NCBI GenBank assembly: GCA_002340405.1
Contig: DDLZ01000125.1
Coordinates: 1 to 10,572, forward strand
From: Bacteroidales bacterium UBA2559
GTDB taxonomy: Bacteria; Bacteroidota; Bacteroidia; Bacteroidales; Bacteroidaceae
Direction of reading: 5' to 3'
Length of the DNA: 10,572 nucleotides
Of the stretch, positions 1 through 6,272 are shown in pieces. Both the position numbers and the translations under genes were made by a program. The notes beneath the pieces are model-generated. The model saw only the letters and a list, made by a program, of their open reading frames with translations, was not told the origin of the DNA and searched no databases. Position 1 is the stretch's first letter. Every line of letters starts with the position of its first letter.

Positions 1-10
1 AAAAAAATGG

Positions 11-21
11 TTATCTTTGCA
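11..21 (+). promoter_or_regulatory. Bacteroidota-type promoter (-7 box) for tRNA-Cys
   Basis: TATCTTTG at 12-19 fits the Bacteroides -7 consensus TAnnTTTG and lies 28 nt upstream of the tRNA, which leaves room for a short 5' leader. The matching -33 element would lie before the window start, so only half of the promoter is visible. The same 11-mer, TTATCTTTGCA, recurs before menA and before the FISUMP lipoprotein gene, which strengthens the reading. Confidence 0.7.
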
Positions 22-47
22 GCCGCAACTCGTAAGTTGTTGCAGTT

Positions 48-118
48 GGTACCTTGACCGAGCGGCTAGGTATCGGTCTGCAAAACCGAGAACGGCGGTT
101 CGAATCCGCCAGGTACCT
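48..118 (+). tRNA. tRNA-Cys (anticodon GCA)
   Basis: A full cloverleaf can be drawn. The acceptor stem pairs 48-54 with 111-117. A short D arm pairs 57-59 with 69-71. The anticodon stem pairs 73-77 with 85-89 around the loop CTGCAAA, giving anticodon GCA at 80-82. The T stem pairs 94-98 with 106-110 around TTCGAAT. The discriminator base is T118, the usual U73 of tRNA-Cys. The 3' CCA is not encoded, because the following bases are CAA, so it must be added after transcription. The gene has its own upstream promoter and a terminator 8 nt downstream, so it looks like a single-gene unit. No integrase or direct repeat suggests use as an attachment site. Confidence 0.97.
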
Positions 119-125
119 CAAAGAG

Positions 126-174
126 ACCTCCGAAATTGCTCTTATTGCAAAGCTTTCGGAGGTTTTCTTTTTTT
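126..174 (+). terminator. Rho-independent terminator after tRNA-Cys
   Basis: A 10-bp perfect stem pairs 126-135 (ACCTCCGAAA) with 154-163 (TTTCGGAGGT). A 4-bp inner helix (TTGC at 136-139 with GCAA at 147-150) lies within the loop. A T-rich run at 163-174 follows, interrupted by one C. This should end the tRNA transcript and insulate it from menA. Confidence 0.9.
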
Positions 175-195
175 CACATTTGCGTTATCTTTGCA
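164..195 (+). promoter_or_regulatory. Bacteroidota-type promoter for menA-ubiE
   Basis: TATCTTTG at 186-193 matches TAnnTTTG. A weak -33-like TTTC at 164-167 lies 18 bp upstream, inside the T tract of the tRNA terminator. Transcription would start near 200, giving a very short leader that includes the run of ten A at 195-204 just before the menA start at 210. The short leader and poly-A stretch fit Bacteroidota initiation, which relies little on Shine-Dalgarno pairing. Confidence 0.65.
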
Positions 196-209
196 AAAAA
201 AAAATCAGA

Positions 210-1106
210 ATGACTGCAAAAGCTGTTGTACGTTCCATGCGACTGCGCACCCTGCCCCTCTCAACGGCAGGCGTCGTACTGGGAATTATGCTTGCATGCG
301 CCGATTATACAGTGCCCTGGTACACAATAGTTCTTATCATACTGACCACCATTTCACTGCAAATACTATCCAATATGTCCAACGAGCTTGGCGACTGGCT
401 GAGCGGGGTTGACAGCGATAAGCGTGAAGGTCCTGTGTACAGTCTTGGCGAAGGCGGCTTGACAACCGATCAGATGCGCAGTTGCATAAGGATAATGATG
501 CTGGTATGCTGTATCCTTGGACTAGGCATGATAAGGGCGTCATTCGGTACCGTTTTCAGGATTGAATCCCAGATACTTATCATACTGGGCGGCTTTGCAA
601 TCTGGGCGGCCATGAATTATACTCTGGGAAACCGTCCCTACGGATACAAAGGGCTTGGCGACCTGTTCGTATTCATCTTTTTCGGTCTCGTATCGGTCAT
701 GGGCAGCTACTTCGTGGCGTCGCACAGCTTTAACTGGAGCATACTTATGCCCGGGACTGCCATCGGATTTTTCAGCGTAGGGGTTCTTAACGTAAACAAC
801 ATTCGGGATATGGAATCCGATGCGGATTCACGGGTGACAATACCGTTAAAACTGGGCGAGCGCCGTGCAAAGATATATCATACACTGCTTATTGTGCTTG
901 GCTGGTCTCTGATGCTCATATTTACGTTCTTCAATTCGACAGGCCTTCTGCCCTACCTGTATGTTATTACGCTGCCTCTCTATATCATACATCTGACAGG
1001 TGTATGGAAATTCTCCGGCAAGGAGCTTGACCCGATGCTTCCGCTGCTTGTCATGTCAACCTTTTTGCTGGCTCTGCTTGCAGGAGCAGGTTTCATATTA
1101 CAATAA
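210..1106 (+). CDS. menA: 1,4-dihydroxy-2-naphthoate polyprenyltransferase (MenA)
   Basis: This is a UbiA-superfamily membrane prenyltransferase. It attaches the polyprenyl tail to 1,4-dihydroxy-2-naphthoate and gives demethylmenaquinone in the inner membrane. The protein is 298 aa from the ATG at 210. The open frame continues upstream to 54, but that part overlaps the tRNA and its terminator, and 210 sits just behind a good promoter. The first Asp-rich motif is at about residues 55-75 (N55, N58, D62, D68, R72, ending REGP). The second is at 194-206 (NNIRD with N196, N197, D200, then D204). These bind the Mg2+-diphosphate of the prenyl donor. A conserved loop, YTLGNRPYGYKGLGD, lies at 137-151. 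Hydrophobic segments fill the rest, consistent with about nine helices. ubiE, the next enzyme, starts 6 nt downstream. Confidence 0.93.
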   Translation: MTAKAVVRSMRLRTLPLSTAGVVLGIMLACADYTVPWYTIVLIILTTISLQILSNMSNELGDWLSGVDSDKREGPVYSLGEGGLTTDQMRSCIRIMMLVCCILGLGMIRASFGTVFRIESQILIILGGFAIWAAMNYTLGNRPYGYKGLGDLFVFIFFGLVSVMGSYFVASHSFNWSILMPGTAIGFFSVGVLNVNNIRDMESDADSRVTIPLKLGERRAKIYHTLLIVLGWSLMLIFTFFNSTGLLPYLYVITLPLYIIHLTGVWKFSGKELDPMLPLLVMSTFLLALLAGAGFILQ

Positions 1107-1112
1107 CAGCCT

Positions 1113-1808
1113 ATGCCGCAGAAAGAAAAAGAAGAGATACGTAATATGTTCGATGACATTGCACCGGAATATGACAGTTTCAACCATAAGTCATCGTTCG
1201 GAGCCGACAGTCGCTGGCGCCGCAGGGCCGTTCGTGAGATAGCCGACGAAGCCCGTCCCTTACGGATCCTTGACGTTGCGACCGGCACAGCCGATTTTGC
1301 CATCGCAATAGCCGAAAAAGCTGCCCAAGGCTCACATATAACAGGTATCGACATATCGGAAGGCATGCTTGAGGCAGGCCGCAAGAAAAGCCGGGGTATG
1401 CCGATTGATCTGCTCACCGCCGAGGCCGAGAATATGCCGTTTCCCGACAGCACGTTTGACCGCGTCTGTGTGGCTTTTGGGATACGCAATTTCGAAGACA
1501 GGGCTAAATCTCTTTCCGAGATGTACCGTGTGCTAAAGAAGGGGGGTAAGCTGGTGATACTCGAACTCTCCTACCCCAAAAACAGGCTCATTTTTGCTTT
1601 CTACAAATTTTATTCCTTTAAAATCCTGCCTGAAATGGGAGCCTGCATGACCGGCAACAAGGAGGCTTTTCTCTATCTTCCCAAGTCAATCCTGAAATTC
1701 CCCTTACCCCTTGAATTTATGCCAATGTTGAACAGGACAGGTTTCAACAACATACGTCACAAACAGTTTATGTTTGGAGTGTGTCGCATGTACACAGCAT
1801 ATAAATAA
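1113..1808 (+). CDS. ubiE: Demethylmenaquinone methyltransferase (UbiE/MenG)
   Basis: This is a class I SAM-dependent methyltransferase of 231 aa. It C-methylates demethylmenaquinone to menaquinone, the last step after MenA. The family N-terminus is present as MFDDIAPEYDSFNH (12-25) and DSRWRRRAV (32-40). SAM-binding motif I is ILDVATGTADF (52-62), D80 of TGIDIS is the acidic residue that should contact the ribose, and AENMPFPDSTFD (105-116) is the next motif. The core motif AFGIRNF is at 121-127, and the tail GVCRMYTAYK is typical. The Bacteroidota use menaquinone rather than ubiquinone, so the menG role is the relevant one. It is probably co-transcribed with menA. In Bacteroides genomes I recall ubiE lying between purC and aroE; here it is with menA instead, which is worth checking. 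Confidence 0.94.
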   Translation: MPQKEKEEIRNMFDDIAPEYDSFNHKSSFGADSRWRRRAVREIADEARPLRILDVATGTADFAIAIAEKAAQGSHITGIDISEGMLEAGRKKSRGMPIDLLTAEAENMPFPDSTFDRVCVAFGIRNFEDRAKSLSEMYRVLKKGGKLVILELSYPKNRLIFAFYKFYSFKILPEMGACMTGNKEAFLYLPKSILKFPLPLEFMPMLNRTGFNNIRHKQFMFGVCRMYTAYK

Positions 1809-1811
1809 TCA

Positions 1812-1822
1812 TTATCTTTGCA
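1812..1822 (+). promoter_or_regulatory. Bacteroidota-type promoter before the FISUMP lipoprotein
   Basis: TATCTTTG at 1813-1820, within the 11-mer TTATCTTTGCA, follows the ubiE stop by a few bases. No clear TTTG -33 box sits at the right distance, so the upstream half is weak. Initiation near 1827 would give a leader of about 38 nt. This promoter could drive the lipoprotein and the packed marC-phoH-purC-aroE run behind it. Confidence 0.6.
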
Positions 1823-1864
1823 TAGAATGAAATGCATTGAAAAGACTAATTGATAACCAACGAA

Positions 1865-2620
1865 ATGAAAACAGTTAATTATTATTTGGCGGCCGCATTG
1901 GTTATGGCGTTGTCACTGTCCGGATGCAAAAACGAAGACAAAGATGCCATACCCATGAGCGACCTTGAAAAGGGCATAATAGAGATTCCATGTGCCGATG
2001 GCAAGACCCGTCAGGTTGTTGATCTGGGTATTCCTTTTGGCACCCTGTGGGCAAAATGTAATCTGGGAGCCGACAGTCCCGAAAAGACCGGAAGTTTTTT
2101 TGCATGGGGCGAGACATCGGTTAAGACCGAATACACTGAAAGAAATTACGTTTTCGATGACCCTGACAGTAAGAATGTGATGCTCAAGTACGTCCCCATT
2201 GCAGATGGGGTCCATTATGACGGCAAGACCGAACTTGAAGCCGAAGACGATGCCGCCAGAGTACTTCTTGGAGGTAACTGGCGAATACCTACACATAAGG
2301 ACTTCAAGGATCTGATTGCATGTACCGAAAGAGTCTGGTGTAAACTGAACGGAGTTTACGGATTTAAATTCACGAGCACAAGAAAAGGGTATGAAGAGAA
2401 CAGCATATTCATTTCGGCTGCAGGGTGTATGGATTACGAGAAACTCATGTTTGAAGGTAGTTACGGCTTCTATTGGACATCGACCGTTGACGGTAAGGAC
2501 CACACCTGTGCAAAAATCCTCTGGCTGGATAACCAGAGCGGTGAAAGCGTATCTGTACTGAACACAATTAAAGACCGTTACAACGGTCTCCCCATACGAC
2601 CTGTAACAACAATTGAATAA
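1865..2620 (+). CDS. FISUMP-domain lipoprotein (Fibrobacter succinogenes major paralogous domain)
   Basis: The protein is a predicted surface or periplasmic lipoprotein of 251 aa with unknown function. An N-terminal signal of about 20 residues ends in the lipobox LSGC, with the lipidated Cys at 21. The acidic stretch after it (KNEDKD) could act as a Bacteroidota lipoprotein surface-export signal, but that is inference. The rest follows the FISUMP pattern: VDLG...WAKCNLGA with FFAWGE (52-82), EAEDDAARVLLGGNWRIPT (125-143), SIFISAAGC (180-188), SYGFYWTST (199-207) and GLPIRPV (241-247). The family is common in many copies in gut Bacteroidales. I recall its fold as related to C-type-lectin/formylglycine-generating-enzyme domains; no catalytic site can be claimed. 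The ATG at 1865 is preferred over an in-frame TTG at 1850 because it gives a proper signal peptide. Confidence 0.85.
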   Translation: MKTVNYYLAAALVMALSLSGCKNEDKDAIPMSDLEKGIIEIPCADGKTRQVVDLGIPFGTLWAKCNLGADSPEKTGSFFAWGETSVKTEYTERNYVFDDPDSKNVMLKYVPIADGVHYDGKTELEAEDDAARVLLGGNWRIPTHKDFKDLIACTERVWCKLNGVYGFKFTSTRKGYEENSIFISAAGCMDYEKLMFEGSYGFYWTSTVDGKDHTCAKILWLDNQSGESVSVLNTIKDRYNGLPIRPVTTIE

Positions 2621-2629
2621 AAAGACAAA

Positions 2630-3208
2630 ATGGAGATAAATTTCAAAGAGATAGCCGGAGCGTTCGTAGTTCTTTTCGCCATACTTGACATAATAGGTGC
2701 TATCCCCATAATCATTAACCTTCAGCGCAAGACCGGCAAGGTTCCGGCGCTGAAGGTTTCAACCATCTCGTGGGCACTGCTTGTTATCATCTATTTTCTT
2801 GGAGACGGCGTATTGGCTCTGTTCGGCGTTGATGTAGAGTCGTTCGCCGTAGCCGGTTCTATAGTAGTTCTTGCCATAGGCTTTGAAATGATTTTTGATA
2901 TAACCATATTCAGGCATGATTCCACTCCCAAGGGTGCTTCATCCATCGTGCCGCTGGTCTTCCCGCTGATAGTGGGTCCCGGCTCATTCACCACACTGCT
3001 TTCTCTGAAGGCAGAGTATAGCACTACCAGCATTATGATAGCGCTTTTCCTAAACGTAATAGTTATCTATGTGGTGCTCAATTCTATTGACCGTATCGAA
3101 AAGGCCTTGGGGCCGGTATTCATCTACGTCCTGAGGAAATTCTTCGGGATCATATTGCTGGCAATATCGGTCAAGCTGTTCATGTCAAACATTGGTCACA
3201 TTTACTAA
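2630..3208 (+). CDS. MarC-family integral membrane protein
   Basis: This is a 192-aa polytopic membrane protein with about six hydrophobic segments, roughly 7-29, 44-66, 70-90, 106-126, 133-152 and 162-186. MarC/UPF0056 hallmarks are visible: the helix-1 pattern FAILDIIGAIPI (16-27), AGSIVVLAIGFEMIF (75-89), and PLVFPLIVGPGSFTTL (108-123), which corresponds to the family's proline/glycine-rich P-x-x-x-P-x-x-x-G-P-G motif. The family was once linked to multiple antibiotic resistance, but its substrate and role remain uncertain. It begins 9 nt after the lipoprotein stop, and its stop codon is directly followed by the phoH ATG, so the three are probably one transcript. No separate promoter is seen. 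Confidence 0.88.
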   Translation: MEINFKEIAGAFVVLFAILDIIGAIPIIINLQRKTGKVPALKVSTISWALLVIIYFLGDGVLALFGVDVESFAVAGSIVVLAIGFEMIFDITIFRHDSTPKGASSIVPLVFPLIVGPGSFTTLLSLKAEYSTTSIMIALFLNVIVIYVVLNSIDRIEKALGPVFIYVLRKFFGIILLAISVKLFMSNIGHIY

Positions 3209-4225
3209 ATGAAAGCGACAAAAGACATGATAGAGAAGCATATTGTATTAGAAGATGTTGATCCTGTACTGTTTTACGGTGTAAATAACATCAACTTACA
3301 TTTGCTCAAATCACTATATCCCAAATTGAAGATTGTTGCACGCGGTAATGTATTACGGTTTATAGGTGACGAAAGCGAAATTATACGTTTTGAACAAGCT
3401 GTGCTCAAGATGGAAAATTACTGTTCCAAATTCAACACGCTTGAGGAAGAGGTTGTCATTGATATAGTGAACGGACGGGAACCTTCAACAAAGCAGAATT
3501 CGGAAGTTATCCTGTTCGGAGTGACCGGTCGTCCCATTTTACCCCGCTCGGAGAACCAGAAAAAACTGGTTGCCGAATATGCCCTTCATGATATGCTGTT
3601 TGCAATAGGTCCGGCCGGTTCAGGCAAGACTTATACGGCAATCGCACTGGCTGTACGTGCACTCAAAAGCAAGGAGGTTAAGCGTATTGTGCTCTGCCGC
3701 CCTGCCGTAGAGGCCGGCGAAAAGCTGGGATTCCTACCGGGTGACATGAGAGATAAGATTGACCCGTTCCTGCAGCCGCTCTACGATGCACTGCAGGATA
3801 TGATCCCCAATGCCAAGCTCAAAGAGTATATGGACTTGAACATCATACAGATAGCTCCGCTGGCATTTATGCGCGGACGCACCCTGAACGATGCCGTGGT
3901 AATTTTAGATGAGGCCCAGAACACAACCCCGCAACAGATCAAAATGTTCCTTACACGTATGGGCTGGAACACTAAAATGATAGTGACGGGAGACTTGACC
4001 CAGATTGACCTGCCTCCCACAAAAACTTCAGGTCTGGTAGAAGCGCTTAAAATACTTGACGGCGTTGAAGGAATAAGTGTCATAAAGATGACCAAAAAAG
4101 ATATTGTCCGCCATAAACTGGTTACGCGCATTGTCGATGCGTATGACCGCTATGAACAGATACATAAACCCAAAAGAACAGATATTAAACAGGATAACTA
4201 TGAACAGAGCATTGACAAGGACTGA
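3209..4225 (+). CDS. PhoH-like ATPase
   Basis: This is a PhoH/YbeZ-type P-loop ATPase of 338 aa, a cytoplasmic protein of a family tied to RNA metabolism and often partnered with the YbeY endoribonuclease. The N-terminal ~100 residues look like the small KH-like nucleic-acid-binding region of YbeZ proteins. The ATPase core follows: Walker A GPAGSGKT at 134-141, [17 protein letters not shown] at 163-179, Walker [10 protein letters not shown] at 230-238, and [11 protein letters not shown] at 260-270. The C-terminal ~25 residues are charged and poorly conserved, and their coding sequence overlaps purC. The ATG abuts the marC stop with no spacer, so translation is probably coupled. No ybeY is present in the window. 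Confidence 0.93.
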   Translation: MKATKDMIEKHIVLEDVDPVLFYGVNNINLHLLKSLYPKLKIVARGNVLRFIGDESEIIRFEQAVLKMENYCSKFNTLEEEVVIDIVNGREPSTKQNSEVILFGVTGRPILPRSENQKKLVAEYALHDMLFAIGPAGSGKTYTAIALAVRALKSKEVKRIVLCRPAVEAGEKLGFLPGDMRDKIDPFLQPLYDALQDMIPNAKLKEYMDLNIIQIAPLAFMRGRTLNDAVVILDEAQNTTPQQIKMFLTRMGWNTKMIVTGDLTQIDLPPTKTSGLVEALKILDGVEGISVIKMTKKDIVRHKLVTRIVDAYDRYEQIHKPKRTDIKQDNYEQSIDKD

Positions 4226-5147
4226 TTTCCGGTTCAAAGGACAGAAAAGCGTCTATCACGGCAAAGTACGTGATGTTTACAATATTGATGACGACCTGTT
4301 GGTTATGGTGGCCACTGACCGCATATCGGCATTTGACATTATACTTCCCAAAGGCATTCCTTTTAAAGGGCAGGTGCTCAATCAAATCGCCTCAAAATTT
4401 TTGGATGCCACCGCCGATATCTGTCCCAACTGGAAACTGGCCACACCCGACCCCATGGTAATGGTCGGACTTAAATGCGAAGGATTTCGTGTAGAGATGG
4501 TTATCCGCGGTTATCTGACCGGTTCGGCGTGGCGTGATTACAGTGCCGGATGCCGCAATCTGTGCGGCAATATACTCCCGGACGGTATGCGTGAGAACCA
4601 GAAGTTCCCCGAACCGATTATAACCCCCAGCACAAAAGCCGAGGAAGGACATGACGAGAACATAAGCAGGGAAGAGATCATTGCTCAGGGACTGGTCGGC
4701 AAAGAGGACTATGCACTGATGGAGAAATACACCCGCGGACTTTTCAAACGCGGCACCGAAATGGCTGCCGAAAAAGGTCTGATTTTGGTTGATACCAAAT
4801 ATGAGTTCGGAAAGCGTGACGGCAAAGTCTATCTGATTGACGAGATCCACACCCCCGACAGTTCCCGCTATTTCTATGCTGACGGATATAGGGAAAAGTT
4901 TGAAAAGGGTGAGCCTCAGAAACAGCTTTCCAAAGAGTTTGTGCGTCAATGGCTCATTAAGCAAAACTTTATGAACCGGCCCGGACAGGTCATGCCCGAG
5001 TTTACCGATGCTTACGTAGAGAGCGTATCGGACCGTTACATTGAACTTTACGAACATATAATAGGCGAAAAGTTCGTGAGAGAGAGTGGCACAGACCTGG
5101 CTTCCCGTATTGAAAAGAATGTAAACGACTGGCTTGAGAACCGATGA
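4200..5147 (+). CDS. purC: SAICAR synthase (phosphoribosylaminoimidazole-succinocarboxamide synthase)
   Basis: PurC ligates aspartate to CAIR with ATP to form SAICAR in de novo purine synthesis. The protein is 315 aa, the longer form usual in Bacteroidota, against about 237 aa in E. coli. Conserved blocks are KVRDVYNI (22-29), ATDRISAFD (38-46), [13 protein letters not shown] (99-111), signature LVDTKYEFG (196-204) and [11 protein letters not shown] (214-224). The frame is open up to 4104, but the ATG at 4200 matches the usual N-terminus (ALTRTDF...GQKSVYHGK) and has AGGA at 4191-4194, five bases before it. This start lies inside phoH, giving a 26-nt overlap, and the stop shares ATGA with aroE. 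Translation along phoH-purC-aroE is therefore likely coupled. Confidence 0.96.
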   Translation: MNRALTRTDFRFKGQKSVYHGKVRDVYNIDDDLLVMVATDRISAFDIILPKGIPFKGQVLNQIASKFLDATADICPNWKLATPDPMVMVGLKCEGFRVEMVIRGYLTGSAWRDYSAGCRNLCGNILPDGMRENQKFPEPIITPSTKAEEGHDENISREEIIAQGLVGKEDYALMEKYTRGLFKRGTEMAAEKGLILVDTKYEFGKRDGKVYLIDEIHTPDSSRYFYADGYREKFEKGEPQKQLSKEFVRQWLIKQNFMNRPGQVMPEFTDAYVESVSDRYIELYEHIIGEKFVRESGTDLASRIEKNVNDWLENR

Positions 5148-6241
5148 TATTTACAATTTTATTTCTTGCATTCATAGCCTTGATAATGTTTAGGGTTGTT
5201 AATCAAGTTCTAAAAAATCCCCACGATCCCACTCTGCCCGACAGGGATGGTGCGAGTAAGGATTCATACGATTCAGCAGATTCAGATGATTCCTATGACC
5301 CGTCAAGCTCGGCAGACTCGACAGACTCGGCAGACTCGACAGACTCGACAGTTCCGGCAGTTCGAAATGAACAGAAGCCGTTGTCAGAGGAAGAAACCAC
5401 TGCTGCAACGCTCCGTCCCGTACCTGATAAGTTTGAACCGAAACGGCCGGGATTGAAAAAAACTGCGCCGAATGTTCCTTTCAAACCGGCGGCGTATGAC
5501 AGAATGTTCGGACTGATAGGTAAACCGCTGGGACATTCCGAATCTAAAGCGCTCTTCAACAAAAGGTTCGGCGAGCAACATATCAGCGCCTATTACGAGA
5601 ATTTCGAGTTGGACGATCTTTCACAATTGGATGGCTTGATTGCAAACAATCCCAAACTGTGCGGTTTCAGTGTTACCATACCCTACAAGCAGGATATCAT
5701 ACCGCTTCTGGATAGTGTTGATGAGACAGCCCGCATAATTGGAGCAGTCAATGCGGTTAAGGTAATCCGAAAAGACGAAAAAACTAAACTTATTGGTTAT
5801 AACACAGACTGGATTGGGTTTGCGCGTTCAATCGAAACTCTTGCCGAAGGGCATAAAAAAGCACTGATTTTGGGCAGCGGAGGCGTCTCAAAAGCCGTCA
5901 AATATGCACTTGACCGGATGATGATTGAAAGCTCGTTCGTGTCGCGTAAGCCTACATTCGATATGCTGAGATATTATGAACTCTCCCCTTCGATTATTGA
6001 AGATCATACGCTGATTGTAAACTGTACACCGGTTGGAATGTGGCCTGATGTTGACAAATGCCCCGATTTTCCCTACGCCTTCCTGACAGATAAACACCTG
6101 CTGTATGACGTGATTGCCAATCCGGCCGAAACCCTCTTTATGAAGAAGGGCATTCTGCGTGGAGCTACAGTGAAAGGCGGCGGTGATATGCTAAGACTGC
6201 AGGCCGATGCTGCCTGGGAAATATGGAACAAACCCGATTGA
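5144..6241 (+). CDS. aroE: Shikimate dehydrogenase with N-terminal membrane helix and Ser/Asp linker
   Basis: AroE reduces 3-dehydroshikimate to shikimate with NADPH. The ORF is 365 aa, about 120 longer than usual. Residues 1-19 form one hydrophobic helix ([16 protein letters not shown]...). Residues 25-118 are a disordered-looking linker rich in Ser, Asp and later Pro/Lys. The catalytic domain starts near 121. It keeps the substrate residues expected from E. coli AroE: S132 and S134 (GHSES), T178 and K182 (VTIPYK), N203 (GAVN), D222 (NTD) and Q353. The nucleotide loop is GSGGVSK (244-250), and [10 protein letters not shown] (292-301) and KGGGDML (344-350) are also present. The ATG overlaps the purC stop as ATGA, which supports the long start. 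An internal ATG at 5504 would give a normal 245-aa enzyme, so the extension may be dispensable, absent from one product, or a remnant of a small membrane gene fused to aroE. Confidence 0.9.
   Translation: MIFTILFLAFIALIMFRVVNQVLKNPHDPTLPDRDGASKDSYDSADSDDSYDPSSSADSTDSADSTDSTVPAVRNEQKPLSEEETTAATLRPVPDKFEPKRPGLKKTAPNVPFKPAAYDRMFGLIGKPLGHSESKALFNKRFGEQHISAYYENFELDDLSQLDGLIANNPKLCGFSVTIPYKQDIIPLLDSVDETARIIGAVNAVKVIRKDEKTKLIGYNTDWIGFARSIETLAEGHKKALILGSGGVSKAVKYALDRMMIESSFVSRKPTFDMLRYYELSPSIIEDHTLIVNCTPVGMWPDVDKCPDFPYAFLTDKHLLYDVIANPAETLFMKKGILRGATVKGGGDMLRLQADAAWEIWNKPD
5312..5347 (+). repeat. Four 9-bp tandem repeats inside the aroE linker
   Basis: Four adjacent copies of [G/A]CAGACTCG lie at 5312-5320, 5321-5329, 5330-5338 and 5339-5347, alternating GCA and ACA as first codon, so the higher-order unit is 18 bp. 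Degenerate copies follow (ACAGTTCCG at 5348-5356, GCAGTTCG at 5357-5364). In the aroE frame each unit reads Ala/Thr-Asp-Ser. Because the unit is nine bases, gain or loss of copies would change linker length without breaking the frame. Confidence 0.9.
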
Positions 6242-6272
6242 CCCGATAATGAGATATCATAAAAACATTAAT

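Noticed and set aside
48..118. tRNA-Cys as an integration site for a mobile element
   Set aside because: No integrase, no repeated tRNA 3' end and no accessory cargo are visible in the window.
54..209. In-frame upstream extension of menA
   Set aside because: It runs through the tRNA-Cys gene and its terminator, and the promoter at 186-193 would lie inside it. The ATG at 210 gives a normal MenA N-terminus.
1769..1776. TATGTTTG, a second match to the -7 promoter consensus near the ubiE 3' end
   Set aside because: It lies inside coding sequence, and a better placed box occurs 44 bases downstream between the genes.
1913..2503. 196-codon open frame antisense to the FISUMP lipoprotein
   Set aside because: No recognisable motifs and it is fully covered by a gene with a clear lipobox and domain pattern; a shadow frame.
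4392..5057. 221-codon open frame antisense to purC
   Set aside because: It lies wholly within the well-conserved purC and shows no family signature.
5247..5562. Other open frames across the aroE linker, including an Arg-Gln-Thr repeat frame and antisense Ser/Glu frames
   Set aside because: A 9-bp repeat keeps all frames open across the region. Only the aroE frame joins an N-terminal start to a recognised domain.
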